This document shows positions 8,650 through 18,014 of a stretch of DNA of 42,522 nucleotides, piece by piece (the first letter of the stretch is position 1; each line of letters begins with the position of its first letter). Under the pieces are notes generated by a model, which was given only the letters and a program-made list of their open reading frames with translations, was not told where the DNA came from and ran no database searches. Both the position numbers and the translations under genes were made by a program. The stretch is from Chryseobacterium sp. Leaf394 (GTDB lineage: Bacteria; Bacteroidota; Bacteroidia; Flavobacteriales; Weeksellaceae), in contig NZ_LMQH01000014.1 of assembly GCF_001424105.1 (NCBI RefSeq), positions 1 through 42,522 on the forward strand. Reading direction: 5' to 3'.

Positions 8650-8701
8650 TCTGCTTTTGGCCATATGCTGATGTAGAAATAATGTAAATTAAATTTAGAA
8701 A

Positions 8702-9457
8702 ATGAAAAAATTAGCCATTGCTTTTTCAATGCTGAGCTTTACTGCAATTTTTGCACAGAAAGTTTCAGATTATCAATATATCTCTCTTGCTGAGAAATTT
8801 GAAGGTTTTAAAGAGAGCAATTATGGTTTGGATAAAGCTTTAATTAAATCTTTAAACTCAAAAAAATATATTGTTTTACCTGCTAACCGAAACGAATGGC
8901 CTGCAGCAGCCATGCAGAATCCGTGTAACGTTCTTCTCGCAGATGTAGAGAATGACAGCGGAATGCTGAGAAATAAAGTTATTGTAAAGTTTAAAGACTG
9001 CAACAACAAGGTGATTGCTACCCAAAAAGGAGCGTCGTCTATCAAGGAATTTGAGGCAGGTTTTCAGGATGCTTTGAAGCAGGCGATGACTACTATCCCA
9101 ACATCAGTTCCGGTGGAGAATTCTTTGGTTCAATCTTCGGTAAGTAACAACAGTATGCCCGAAATGACGACAAGAGAAGTAGTGTTAGAAGATACAAAGC
9201 CAGCTTCAGGAGCGGAGATGTACACCAATCAGAATATTAAATTCCAGAAAATTAAACTGAATGATAAACAGTTTATATTGGCTGATAAAAGTTCAACACC
9301 TTTTGCAACCTTTACAGCAACGACCCGAAATGATATTTTCAGAGTAAAACTGCAGAACGGAAGCGATACCATTGCTTATTTGGAAAATGGAAATATCGTA
9401 ATTGAACTTCCCGTTTCTGATAATTCTTATATGAAACAGACTTTCAAAAAAGACTAA
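8702..9457 (+). CDS. Exported hypothetical protein
   Basis: The 251-residue product has a signal peptide (MKKLAIAFSMLSFTAIFAQK). Residues 20-130 form a compact mixed domain with two cysteines, in NPCNVLLADVEND and KFKDCNNKVI, that could bridge. A low-complexity Ser/Thr/Glu linker (about 135-175) follows, then a C-terminal beta-rich domain (180-251). It lies 52 nt after the PorV/PorQ-like gene and ends at a terminator shared with uvrC, so it is probably the last gene of that operon. I do not recognise a family with a known role. Confidence 0.7.
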   Translation: MKKLAIAFSMLSFTAIFAQKVSDYQYISLAEKFEGFKESNYGLDKALIKSLNSKKYIVLPANRNEWPAAAMQNPCNVLLADVENDSGMLRNKVIVKFKDCNNKVIATQKGASSIKEFEAGFQDALKQAMTTIPTSVPVENSLVQSSVSNNSMPEMTTREVVLEDTKPASGAEMYTNQNIKFQKIKLNDKQFILADKSSTPFATFTATTRNDIFRVKLQNGSDTIAYLENGNIVIELPVSDNSYMKQTFKKD

Positions 9458-9469
9458 AATCTAAATAAA

Positions 9470-9504
9470 AATGCCCGATTCTTCAATGAACCGGGCATTT
9501 TTTT
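9470..9504. terminator. Terminator between convergent genes (before uvrC end)
   Basis: ATGCCCG (9471-9477) pairs with CGGGCAT (9492-9498), followed by seven T on the plus strand and an A-rich (T on minus) flank on the other side. Confidence 0.85.
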
Positions 9505-9518
9505 ATATCTAAAAATTT

Positions 9519-11312
9519 TTATTCATTATTAAAATATGCGTAGACAAATTTCGCTTTCGATTTTCCTAAAATTTCCTCCAGAGTTTCAAGACTGGCTTCT
9601 TTTATTCTCTTTACAGATTTCAGTTTAGACAAAAGCAATTCGATCGTTTTACCACCTACACCAGGAATTTCCTCCAATTCCGTTTTGATAGTTGAGTTTT
9701 TTCGGCGTGTTCTGTGATGTCTTACTCCAAAACGGTGGGCTTCGTCCCGAACCTGTTGTAAAATTTTCAGCGTTTCAGATTTTTTATCTAAATACAATGG
9801 AATGGGGTCTTCAGGAAAAAAAATTTCCTCGAGCCTTTTCGCTATTCCGACGATGGTAATTTTGCCATACAGCCCGAGAAGTTTTAAACTTTTCACAGCG
9901 GAAGAGAGTTGCCCTTTTCCACCGTCAATAAGGATCAGTTGAGGCAGAGTTTCGCCTTCATCCAGCATTCTTTTGTAGCGGCGGTAGATGACTTCTTCCA
10001 TCGTTTTAAAATCATCAGGTCCAACAACAGTTTTTGGGTGAAAAATTCTGTAATCTGCCTTACTGGCTTTGCCATTTTTAAAAACCACACACGCAGAAAC
10101 GGGATTTGTTCCCTGAATGTTTGAGTTATCAAAACCTTCAATATGTCTTGGTTCAACCGGCATTCGCAACAGCTTCTGCATTTCAGCCATAATTCTGTTG
10201 GAATGTCTTTCAGGATCAACAATCTGAACCTGCTTTAATTTTTCAATTCTGTATTCTTTGGCATTTTTCTCTGAAAGTTCAACGATTCTCTTTTTGTCGC
10301 CAACCTTCGGAACGATCAGTTTTACATTCGGTATTTCTACAGATAAATGGAAGGGAAGAAGAACTTCTTTTGAATCAGAATCAAACTTCTGACGGATTTC
10401 AATCAAAGCTTCCTCCATAATTTCTTCATCCGTTTCCTCAAGCATTTTCTTGATTTCGGTGGTAAAACTCTGGATAATATTTCCGTTTCTGATTTTAAAA
10501 TAATTCACGTAAGCCGCCGTTTCATCACTCGTCATCGCAAAAACATCCACATCATCAATGTTTGGATTTACAACCGTATGTTTCGACTGATAATCTTCCA
10601 GAATATGAAGTCTTTCCTTGATCTGCTGAGCGTTTTCAAACTGAAGATTCGAGGCATATTTTGTCATCTGATTCACAAGATATTCCCTTGCAAGACGGAA
10701 ATCTCCCTTTACAATTCCACGGATGGCATCGATTTTTTCGTCATAATCCTGTTTGCTTTCCAGTCCTTCACACGGGCCTTCGCAGTTTTTGATGTGATAT
10801 TCCAGACAGACTTTATATTTGCCCTCATCAATCTTAGACGGAGCTAAATTTAAATTGCAGGTACGGAGTTTATAAATATGCTTAATCGTATCCAGCAAAA
10901 TCTTTGCGGGACGTACTTTTGCATATGGACCGTAGTATTCTGAGCCGTCCTTGATTTTGGTTCTGGTCAGAAAAATCCTTGGAAAATTTTCATTTTTAAT
11001 ACAGATCCAGGGGTAGGTCTTATCGTCTTTCAACATGATGTTGTAAAACGGCTGATGTTCTTTTATCAGATTGTTTTCCAGTAAAAGTGCATCGTATTCG
11101 CTGTTTACGATAGTGGTTTCCAGACGGTTAATCTTCCCGACCATGATTCTGGTACGGTATCCGGAAAGTGTTTTGTTGAAATAGGAGAGTACTCTTTTCT
11201 TTAAATTTTTTGCTTTTCCTACATACAGAAGATTTTCGTTTTTATCGTAATACCGATAAACGCCTGGTTCTGATGGTAAAGTTTTAAGCTGTAGTTCTAA
11301 AGAAGGATTCAT
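9519..11312 (-). CDS. uvrC: Excinuclease ABC subunit C
   Basis: The 597-residue UvrC makes the dual incisions of nucleotide excision repair with UvrA and UvrB. The N-terminal GIY-YIG nuclease is visible as GVY (17-19) and YVGKAKNLKKRV (30-41). Four cysteines around 150-185 (in RTCNLNLAP, YKVCLEYH, KNCEGPCEG) match the Cys-rich loop of the family. The UVR domain follows (FENAQQIKERLHIL, about 225-238). The RNase-H-like C nuclease has GFDNSNIQGTNPVSACVVF, and the tail has two helix-hairpin-helix motifs (EIPGVGGKTIELLL). Length is normal for the family. A TAATTTTG -7 element lies 5 nt before the ATG, suggesting a nearly leaderless mRNA. Confidence 0.97.
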   Translation of the reverse strand: MNPSLELQLKTLPSEPGVYRYYDKNENLLYVGKAKNLKKRVLSYFNKTLSGYRTRIMVGKINRLETTIVNSEYDALLLENNLIKEHQPFYNIMLKDDKTYPWICIKNENFPRIFLTRTKIKDGSEYYGPYAKVRPAKILLDTIKHIYKLRTCNLNLAPSKIDEGKYKVCLEYHIKNCEGPCEGLESKQDYDEKIDAIRGIVKGDFRLAREYLVNQMTKYASNLQFENAQQIKERLHILEDYQSKHTVVNPNIDDVDVFAMTSDETAAYVNYFKIRNGNIIQSFTTEIKKMLEETDEEIMEEALIEIRQKFDSDSKEVLLPFHLSVEIPNVKLIVPKVGDKKRIVELSEKNAKEYRIEKLKQVQIVDPERHSNRIMAEMQKLLRMPVEPRHIEGFDNSNIQGTNPVSACVVFKNGKASKADYRIFHPKTVVGPDDFKTMEEVIYRRYKRMLDEGETLPQLILIDGGKGQLSSAVKSLKLLGLYGKITIVGIAKRLEEIFFPEDPIPLYLDKKSETLKILQQVRDEAHRFGVRHHRTRRKNSTIKTELEEIPGVGGKTIELLLSKLKSVKRIKEASLETLEEILGKSKAKFVYAYFNNE

Positions 11313-11316
11313 AAGA

Positions 11317-11324
11317 CAAAATTA
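11317..11324 (-). promoter_or_regulatory. -7 element TAATTTTG of uvrC
   Basis: On the minus strand this matches TAnnTTTG and ends five bases before the uvrC ATG. A TTTG lies 14 nt further upstream, shorter than the usual 17-23 nt. Confidence 0.4.
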
Positions 11325-11334
11325 AGCAATTTAA

Positions 11335-11369
11335 AGAACAAAAAAAGCCGCAGAAATTTCTGCAGCTTT
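11335..11369 (-). terminator. Terminator of the T9SS cargo gene
   Basis: AAAGC-C-GCAGAAATTTCTGC-A-GCTTT (11344-11369) folds on itself with one mismatch and runs into a T tract on the minus strand. The stem is nearly the same as at 13407-13432. Confidence 0.75.
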
Positions 11370-11391
11370 GTAAAATTGTCTTTTTACAAAA

Positions 11392-13212
11392 TTATTTTAC
11401 AATCATTTTAAAATTCTTAGAAAACTCTTTTCCCGCAGAAACCTGAAGAGAATATGTTCCTGTCTGTAATCTTCCCTGATAATTAAAAATCTGCTTTTGT
11501 TCTCCATTCATTTTCTGGGTGTAAAGCAATCTTCCGGACATATCAAAAATGTTTAGATTAAAATCCTTTTTTCTTAAAATATGACCTTCAACAGTGAAAA
11601 TACCGTTGTTGGGATTATCGTACAGCACAAGGTCTTGCAGTGCCGGATTTTCTGAAGTAGATAATACTTTTCGGTTGAATTTTGCAATGTAACCATTTAA
11701 CACATTAGGTACACCGGTTGGCTGAATTGCTCCCGTGGAGGAAATCCCTATGGTAGATCTTGTGGTTCCGTACACATAGAAAGTGTCAGCATTAAATACT
11801 GAAATGCTTAAGCTTGGTGGAAAACCAGGCTGTGCTCCCGCTCCTCCATAGTAAGAAGACCATTCTCGCGATCCGTCACTGTTGAATTTAGCAAAGAATA
11901 AATAGTTGTGTGCCACATGGGTTGGTCCGGAATAGGGTGGTGGGCTGGAAAGATGTTCTCCCGGTGTTGCCAGATTGTCAGGTGCAACACTGTTAGGCGC
12001 AACGGTTTGAACCCCCGTAAGGTAGATATCTCTTCCATACACCGAAAGGCTGTTGTTGTTAAATGACGATATATCATCCGAGCTGCTCCCGAAATAAGTG
12101 CTCCATTCTCTACCGCCATCGTGGTTGAATTTCGTAAGATAAATATCACCGCTTCCCAAAGGTGTGGTCTGGAAACTTCCCGGTGTGCTGAAATAAGTAT
12201 TGTTACTGCCGGTGAGATCAAAGATGTCTCCAGCGACATACAGCCCTGTGTCATTTACAGCAATACCTGAATTTAAATTTAAAAAATTGATGCCTGCAGG
12301 TCCATAGTAGGTTCCCCAGATTCGGCTTCCATCAGCAGCATTCAGTTTGGTAATCGATAAATTTGTTTTCAGGGTTTGAAAAGCATTGGTGGTAGCCATT
12401 TGCGTTAAAGCTGGATCGTCGTCATCGCCTCCTGTGAGGTATAGATTTCCGTTGTAATATTTTATTCTCTGGATTTGTGCAGGAAAATAGGTTGCCCAAA
12501 CCAATTGTCCGGAGGAGTTGAGCTTTGCGATATAGGAATTTGACATTACGTTTCCGTTGTTGTCATATCTGATGACAAAAGAAGGTTGAAAAGATCCTGC
12601 GGTACCTATATTCTGATTAAGTGTTGTACCAATGATGAATGTGTTTCCGGAACTGTCATGGTTTATTTCATTAATAGAAGTATTTAGTGATGGTAAAAAG
12701 GTTTTCCACTGTAAAACTCCGGTATTGCTGTATTTTGATAATAAAATCTTATTTGCCCCTGCAGCAGCAGCTGTTGGAAACCATGTTCCTGCAGTTCCCG
12801 TTACACCTGTAATTCCTGTACTTGAGAACTGATAGGCAAATCTTTCTCCTGTATTATTAAAAGACATATTTGGCGCGTCAAAAGAAAGCGAATTGCCTAC
12901 ATAACCGGAAGATACGGCTGCGCCGGAAGGATTGATAATCCCTGTTAAAATATTAGATGCCTTTGTGATGTCATATCCTGCACCCGAAGTAGCAAACTGA
13001 TTATAATAAGAAGCCTGGTAAGCACTATTGGTTTGCGTGCTTCCCAATAAGTTGATATTGTTACTGGAGTCAAACTGTAAAGTATTCAGAGTAGCATTGC
13101 CAAAAAAAGTATCTACCGGCCCATAATAGGTTCCCCATTCTCGTACAAACTCTTGAGCATTAAGCTGGATATAGCTCAATACAATATATAAAAAAAGGAA
13201 TTTTCTTTTCAT
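11392..13212 (-). CDS. T9SS-exported beta-propeller-repeat protein with type A sorting domain
   Basis: The product (606 residues from this ATG) has a signal peptide (MKRKFLFLYIVLSYIQLNAQ). A long region of repeats follows, built on W-x-T-Y-F/Y-G-x and Y-L/V-x-G-x-T/D blocks such as EWGTYYGP, VWATYFPA, REWSTYFGS and REWSSYYGG, resembling SBBP-type beta-propeller repeats. The last ~75 residues (from DLVLYDNPNNGIF through LLYTQKMNG to FKMIVK) are a classical Por secretion system type A sorting domain, so the protein is expected on the cell surface or in the medium. An ATG nine bases upstream would add MYR; I prefer the start that gives a normal signal peptide. Function is unknown. Confidence 0.85.
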   Translation of the reverse strand: MKRKFLFLYIVLSYIQLNAQEFVREWGTYYGPVDTFFGNATLNTLQFDSSNNINLLGSTQTNSAYQASYYNQFATSGAGYDITKASNILTGIINPSGAAVSSGYVGNSLSFDAPNMSFNNTGERFAYQFSSTGITGVTGTAGTWFPTAAAAGANKILLSKYSNTGVLQWKTFLPSLNTSINEINHDSSGNTFIIGTTLNQNIGTAGSFQPSFVIRYDNNGNVMSNSYIAKLNSSGQLVWATYFPAQIQRIKYYNGNLYLTGGDDDDPALTQMATTNAFQTLKTNLSITKLNAADGSRIWGTYYGPAGINFLNLNSGIAVNDTGLYVAGDIFDLTGSNNTYFSTPGSFQTTPLGSGDIYLTKFNHDGGREWSTYFGSSSDDISSFNNNSLSVYGRDIYLTGVQTVAPNSVAPDNLATPGEHLSSPPPYSGPTHVAHNYLFFAKFNSDGSREWSSYYGGAGAQPGFPPSLSISVFNADTFYVYGTTRSTIGISSTGAIQPTGVPNVLNGYIAKFNRKVLSTSENPALQDLVLYDNPNNGIFTVEGHILRKKDFNLNIFDMSGRLLYTQKMNGEQKQIFNYQGRLQTGTYSLQVSAGKEFSKNFKMIVK

Positions 13213-13400
13213 GCGATACATTTTGATTTGGTTGATGAATGTAATTTTATCTGAAAATCTACTGCTAATCAGATTTTTTGTGTAAAAATATAAAAAATAA
13301 ACAGTTTTTTGTCATTATGTTGTGATATTTTATAAAATTGCTATGAATTTCACTTTTAATTTTCAGGAAAACTCAGACTGTAGAAGGTTGACCTTATAGT

Positions 13401-13432
13401 AAAAAAAAAGCTGCAGAAATTTCTACAGCTTT
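13401..13432 (-). terminator. Terminator of the 256-residue exported protein gene
   Basis: AAAGCTG/CAGCTTT arms (13407-13413, 13426-13432) flank an AGAAATTTCT core. A nine-base A run on the plus strand gives the T tract on the minus strand. Confidence 0.8.
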
Positions 13433-13453
13433 AGTATTTGTTTTAATTATATT

Positions 13454-14224
13454 TTACCCGTTGCTCATTTCAGTATATTCATAAACAAGAAAGCTGAAAA
13501 AGCCCCACTCAACAGATTTTTTAGGGTATTTTTTCATAAATTCTGCGTTGTCTCCGAAAAGAAAATCGTAGTTATCATCAAAATCATCTTTATGAAGCCA
13601 CATTATTTTATCTCCTTTTTTTACATAATAAGATTTGACCACTCCGGCATTGCTTCCCAGTCTAGGTCCCATCCCGATATATGAACCACCAACTTCTTTC
13701 GCTCTTGGATCATGGTAAACGGTTATGATATCGTTAAATCCTGGATTAACGGTCTGCATTAGAAATTCCATATCATCCTTTTTATTTTTCAGAGAAACGG
13801 TCTGATTTACAAACTGTATTCTGTCATCGGTGAATGTTTTATTGATTTTATGGGTATTCATGCTTCTTACATTGCTGTAGTGTTTTGCAGCTTTAAAAAT
13901 TTTCTCAAATTTTGAAGGGTAAATATACATCTCACTTATTTTCTCTGCATTAAATCTTCCAGGTTTTTTTGTAGCACTGTCTTTAATGGAAATTTCGTAG
14001 ATCTGACCTTTTTTCATTTCAATATCATCGCAATATCCTTTATGAATGCTTCCATCTTTTAAAATAAGCGTTGATATTTTTTTAGGTGACGGCCCGGAAA
14101 ATCCTTCGTTAAAAAGGTACTGTTCCATTTTTTTTACCTGATCTTTGGTGTATTTTACCTTCTCCTGTGCGAAGGCAGAAATGCTCATTACGGAAAGAGC
14201 TAATAGTAAAGCTTTAATTTTCAT
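13454..14224 (-). CDS. Exported hypothetical protein
   Basis: The 256-residue product begins with a signal peptide (MKIKALLLALSVMSISAFAQ). The mature part has no cysteines of note and no membrane helix. It opens with a Lys-rich helix (YTKDQVKKMEQYLFNEGF), then a segment STLILKDGSIHKGYCDDIEMKK that looks like a small beta-barrel or SH3-like strand set. An alpha/beta remainder ends in VEWGFFSFLVYEY. Similar length and layout occur in uncharacterised Flavobacteriia proteins. It is monocistronic with its own terminator and divergent from hutH. No function is proposed. Confidence 0.7.
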   Translation of the reverse strand: MKIKALLLALSVMSISAFAQEKVKYTKDQVKKMEQYLFNEGFSGPSPKKISTLILKDGSIHKGYCDDIEMKKGQIYEISIKDSATKKPGRFNAEKISEMYIYPSKFEKIFKAAKHYSNVRSMNTHKINKTFTDDRIQFVNQTVSLKNKKDDMEFLMQTVNPGFNDIITVYHDPRAKEVGGSYIGMGPRLGSNAGVVKSYYVKKGDKIMWLHKDDFDDNYDFLFGDNAEFMKKYPKKSVEWGFFSFLVYEYTEMSNG

Positions 14225-14352
14225 GGAAATAAGTTTTATTTTAAAGCGGTAAAAATATAAAATTTATTGTTGTTGCGGTGAATTATTTTATGCAATTTCA
14301 AAGCGTTTCCAGTTCGCTTCAAAATGTGTATTTTTAGCCAAATTTTTTTAGA

Positions 14353-15843
14353 ATGATATACGGTATAGATACTTTCAGTTTCCATGATGTTCTGGAAATC
14401 TGTAAGACTCCAAATAAAGCTATGCTCAGCGAAGCGGCAAAAAATCAGATCATCAAATCTCAGAATAATGTTAAGCAGATCGTTGAGTCTGATCAGTGTG
14501 TTTATGGGATCAATACTGGATTCGGGCCACTTTGTGATACGAAAATTTCTGCTGAAGAGACGGCACAGCTTCAGTTTAATTTGATCATTTCTCACGCAGT
14601 AGGTGTAGGAAAACCGATTGATAAAGAATTTTCAAAAATCATGATGATTGCGAAAGTTCATGCCTTGTCTAAAGGCTTTTCGGGCGTTTCTCTGGAAGTG
14701 ATCGAAAGATTTATTTTAATGCTTGAAAAAGACATTATTCCGGTTGTACCGGAGCAGGGTTCTGTAGGGGCTTCAGGAGATTTGGCGCCTTTGTCTCACT
14801 TGGTTTTACCTCTTTTAGGACTCGGACAGGTTTGGGTAGGAAACGAAATCTTCGAAACTGCTGAAATATTAGAGAAAAACAATCTTGAACCCTTAGTTTT
14901 AGGACCTAAAGAAGGTTTGGGATTGATTAACGGAACTCAGTTTATCCTGGCTCATGCCATTAAAGGTTTAGAAAAATTCGAATACCTTCTGGATCTTGCG
15001 GATATGACTGCCGCGATGAGTCTTGAGGCATACAGAGGATCGGCAAGTCCGTTCAAAAAAGAACTTCACGACATCAGACCTTTTGAAGGAAGTAAAAAGG
15101 TTGCAGCAAGAATGCTGAAATTTTTAAAGAATTCAGATAACCTGAAAGCGCATGAATATTGCGACAGAGTGCAGGATCCTTATTCCATGAGATGTGTTCC
15201 TCAAGTTCACGGGGCGAGCAGAAATGCTTTCGAACATTTAAAGCTACTTACCGAAATAGAATTGAATTCTGTAACAGACAATCCAATTGTTCTGAGTGCT
15301 GAAGAATCTATTTCCGGAGGAAATTTCCACGGACAGTTATTGGCAATGCCTTTGGATTACGCGACTCTGGCGGCGGCTGAGCTTGGGAATATTTCAGACA
15401 GAAGAAGTTATTTATTATTGGAAGGGAAATACGGGTTGCCAAGATTATTAACCGAAAGTTCAGGTTTAAATTCAGGATTTATGATCCCGCAATATACCGG
15501 AGCGGCTTTGGTTACGGAGAACAAAACACTTTGCTTTCCGGCATCGGCAGATTCTATCCCAACGAGTTTAGGTCAGGAAGATCATGTTTCGATGGGAAGT
15601 ATTTCAGGAAGAAAATTCAATCAGGTTTTAGGGAATTTAGTTAATATTTTAGCAGTTGAACTGATGTTTGCTGCACAGGGATTGGAATTCAGAAGACCGG
15701 CGAAATGCTCGAAGATTATTGAAGAAAACCACGCCATTCTCCGTTCAAAGGTTGCCAAACTGGAAGATGACAGGTTAATTGGAAAAGATATGTTGGCAAT
15801 CGCTCAATTGATTAATGAGAGGAAATTTGTAGTTAATTTTTAA
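14353..15843 (+). CDS. hutH: Histidine ammonia-lyase
   Basis: The 496-residue enzyme deaminates L-histidine to urocanate. The self-forming MIO cofactor triad Ala140-Ser141-Gly142 lies in GSVGASGDLAPLSHL. Tyr51 in YGINTGFGPL is the catalytic Tyr, and SH at 80-81 (IISHAVGVG) is the selectivity pair typical of histidine rather than tyrosine or phenylalanine lyases. The GSISGRK and QYTGAALVTENK segments are also conserved. No hutU, hutI or hutG is adjacent, so the rest of the pathway must be elsewhere. A DUF2059 gene follows after 10 nt. A near-consensus -7 (TATTTTTA, 14329-14336) precedes the ATG. Confidence 0.95.
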   Translation: MIYGIDTFSFHDVLEICKTPNKAMLSEAAKNQIIKSQNNVKQIVESDQCVYGINTGFGPLCDTKISAEETAQLQFNLIISHAVGVGKPIDKEFSKIMMIAKVHALSKGFSGVSLEVIERFILMLEKDIIPVVPEQGSVGASGDLAPLSHLVLPLLGLGQVWVGNEIFETAEILEKNNLEPLVLGPKEGLGLINGTQFILAHAIKGLEKFEYLLDLADMTAAMSLEAYRGSASPFKKELHDIRPFEGSKKVAARMLKFLKNSDNLKAHEYCDRVQDPYSMRCVPQVHGASRNAFEHLKLLTEIELNSVTDNPIVLSAEESISGGNFHGQLLAMPLDYATLAAAELGNISDRRSYLLLEGKYGLPRLLTESSGLNSGFMIPQYTGAALVTENKTLCFPASADSIPTSLGQEDHVSMGSISGRKFNQVLGNLVNILAVELMFAAQGLEFRRPAKCSKIIEENHAILRSKVAKLEDDRLIGKDMLAIAQLINERKFVVNF

Positions 15844-15853
15844 AACATAGAAG

Positions 15854-16327
15854 ATGAAAAAAATTACTATCTGTTGCGCCCTTATTCTTGGGATTTTTGC
15901 CTTTGGTCAGAATTCAAAAGAATTGAAAGTGAGGGAATTGATGACATTAACTGGTGCGGGAAATATTGGTGTGGACTCTTCAAAAAGAATTGCCGATGCT
16001 TTCAAAGAAGTTTATCCTAATATTTCTGAAGAATTTTGGAATGAGTTTTCAAAAGAAATAAAAGCATCAGATTTGGAAGATCTAATTGTTCCAATTTATT
16101 TAAAATATTATTCAGAAGAAGATTTAAATAATCTTATTTCATTTTATAGAACGCCAATTGGTAAAAAAATAATAGCGTCCACACCCTTAATAATGAAAGA
16201 AAGCAGTGAGGCTGGAATGAAATGGGGCAAAGAAATAGGACAAAAGATTCTGAAAAAATTAGAAGCTGAAGATTCTTCAGTTAGAGTTGAATTGCCACCT
16301 TCACCAATGAAAATGCCTTCAAAATGA
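15854..16327 (+). CDS. DUF2059 exported protein
   Basis: The 157-residue product has a signal peptide (MKKITICCALILGIFAFGQ). The helical DUF2059 domain (about 25-125) contains KASDLEDLIVPIYLKYYSEEDLN-type sequence and the signature LISFYRTPIGKKI. The C-terminal tail is Pro/Ser-rich and disordered. The family is common in Gram-negative bacteria with no established biochemical role. It sits 10 nt behind hutH and ends at a terminator, so it is probably co-transcribed with hutH, although the link may be positional only. Confidence 0.85.
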   Translation: MKKITICCALILGIFAFGQNSKELKVRELMTLTGAGNIGVDSSKRIADAFKEVYPNISEEFWNEFSKEIKASDLEDLIVPIYLKYYSEEDLNNLISFYRTPIGKKIIASTPLIMKESSEAGMKWGKEIGQKILKKLEAEDSSVRVELPPSPMKMPSK

Positions 16328-16364
16328 TGTAAGGTAACAAAATTTACATCTTTGTACTCAATTT

Positions 16365-16391
16365 AAGCTTCCAATCCGGAAGCTTTTTTTT
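16365..16391 (+). terminator. Terminator of hutH-DUF2059
   Basis: AAGCTTCC (16365-16372) pairs with GGAAGCTT (16378-16385), followed by T8. The same stem recurs at 17987-18007. Confidence 0.85.
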
Positions 16392-16470
16392 GTTTAAATT
16401 TAATTTCAACCTTCTGTCTTTCAGTATAAATTAATAACTTGGCTTCACCAAACATTTTAAAATTTTATAC

Positions 16471-17964
16471 ATGAAAACAAAAGTATTTTGCATGCTTGTG
16501 GCGTTTTTGGCTTTCACATCATGCAGTCAGGACGAGTTGCAGACTAATCCTGCAGAAATGCAGATTACACAGACAGATCCGCTTACCGCAAAACAAATCA
16601 ATGAGAAAATCAACGAAACCATCAAAACCGGAAAACGTTTTTCATGGAAAGAATCGTCAGATCATTTTGTCTGGAGCGGTATTTTTCAGGGAAATAAACT
16701 GGCATCGATCGGTTTTGGGAATTCTTTCGACCGAAGCGAAACTCCCGACAGCAAAGAGATTGAAAACATGATTCTGCAGACTATTGAAAAATATGAGGGC
16801 AAAAAAGACAGAATTTTACTGTCATCAGACGAGTTTTTAAATCAGATTGACGTCGTTCTTGAAAAGCAGGAAACTGTAATTGCTTTAAGAAAATTAAAAC
16901 AAATCCGTTATCTTGAGCCAGCAGACTACCGTTATTTTGAAAATGAAAATAAATTCAGTGGTGCTGCAAAATCAAGTTCATCTTCAGGTTGTGGGTATGA
17001 ATCTTTAGCATTAAATGCAGCAGACTATACAACTGTAACGCCAAATGCAAAAGCACCCTGGTCATTTGCAAAACACAACATCACAAACGCGTGGAGCTAC
17101 AGCACGGGAGCAGGAGTGACGATTGGTTTGATTGATTCCGGAGTTTCTTCCAACCAGACCTTGTTGGGAAGCAGCTTCAATAACGGGAATTCTTCCGGAC
17201 GAACCATCAGCAAAAACGGAGTTTATGTAGATTCAGTGTGGCCGTGGAGTACAGGTTTCGATGGTTCAGACGACAAGTGTGGTCACGGAACGAGCATGGC
17301 TTCGGCGATGGCAGCACCGAGAAATAATCAGGGACAGCCCGTTGGTGTGGCTTACAATGCAAACTTGATTTCTTACCGTGCCGCTTCGAATGTAGTTTTG
17401 GATGGCTATCACGAGCAGAATGGCGTGAAAACAGCGTTTACCAATCTTGGAAATACAGCAAGCGTTAAGATCATCTCCATGTCGATGGGACATGTTTTCT
17501 CGGTAGGAAAAATTGAAGACGGTGTGAAATATGCCTATTCAAAAGGAAAACTCATCTTCTGTGCTGGCGGAACTTCCACAAGCTTCACAACGTTCGTCGG
17601 TGTGATTTTCCCGGCCTGGATGCCAGAGACACAAGCAGTGACGGGCGTGAAAGAAAATACATCCAATCAGAAGTGTGACGTTTGCCATTCGGGTGAGGAG
17701 ATTGATTTTACCTACCAGATGGAAAGAGCTTCGGGAAGCAATATTCCGGTGTTAAGTTATTACAATGGACAAACAGATTACGTGGGCGGTTCATCAGTCG
17801 CAACAGCTTCCACTGCGGGAATTGCGGCTTTGGTCTGGTCTAAAAATCCTTCATGGACGAGAGATCAGGTTTTAAATAAAATGAGACAGTCGGCAACATA
17901 CTACCCAACAAAAAATGCAGATTACGGGTATGGAAATATCAATGTATTGCAGGCAGTTCAGTAA
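16471..17964 (+). CDS. S8 (subtilisin-like) peptidase lipoprotein with altered oxyanion position
   Basis: The 497-residue product carries a lipoprotein signal (LAFTSC, lipid Cys18). A propeptide-like region spans about 30-170, and the S8 domain runs from about 195 to the end. The triad is present: Asp222 in LIDSGVS, His272 in CGHGTSMASAMA, and Ser442 in GGSSVATAS. The residue that normally provides the oxyanion Asn (AAGN motif) is Gly367 in FCAGGTS, so catalysis may be weak or the substrate class unusual. A CDVCH segment (402-406) is a Cys pair that probably forms a disulfide or binds metal. No T9SS tail is present. The gene is monocistronic between two terminators with identical stems. It may be a surface or periplasmic protease, but activity is uncertain. 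Confidence 0.85.
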   Translation: MKTKVFCMLVAFLAFTSCSQDELQTNPAEMQITQTDPLTAKQINEKINETIKTGKRFSWKESSDHFVWSGIFQGNKLASIGFGNSFDRSETPDSKEIENMILQTIEKYEGKKDRILLSSDEFLNQIDVVLEKQETVIALRKLKQIRYLEPADYRYFENENKFSGAAKSSSSSGCGYESLALNAADYTTVTPNAKAPWSFAKHNITNAWSYSTGAGVTIGLIDSGVSSNQTLLGSSFNNGNSSGRTISKNGVYVDSVWPWSTGFDGSDDKCGHGTSMASAMAAPRNNQGQPVGVAYNANLISYRAASNVVLDGYHEQNGVKTAFTNLGNTASVKIISMSMGHVFSVGKIEDGVKYAYSKGKLIFCAGGTSTSFTTFVGVIFPAWMPETQAVTGVKENTSNQKCDVCHSGEEIDFTYQMERASGSNIPVLSYYNGQTDYVGGSSVATASTAGIAALVWSKNPSWTRDQVLNKMRQSATYYPTKNADYGYGNINVLQAVQ

Positions 17965-17986
17965 AATATAACGATTTGTAAAATGA

Positions 17987-18012
17987 AAGCTTCCGTTCTG
18001 GAAGCTTTTTGC
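17987..18012. terminator. Terminator between convergent genes
   Basis: AAGCTTCC (17987-17994) pairs with GGAAGCTT (18000-18007), then a short T run. It serves the subtilase gene and perhaps the opposing gene. Confidence 0.75.
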
Positions 18013-18014
18013 GT

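Noticed and set aside
17671..17685. c-type haem site in the subtilase (CDVCH)
   Set aside because: It lies inside a protease domain with no other cytochrome features; a disulfide or metal pair is more likely.
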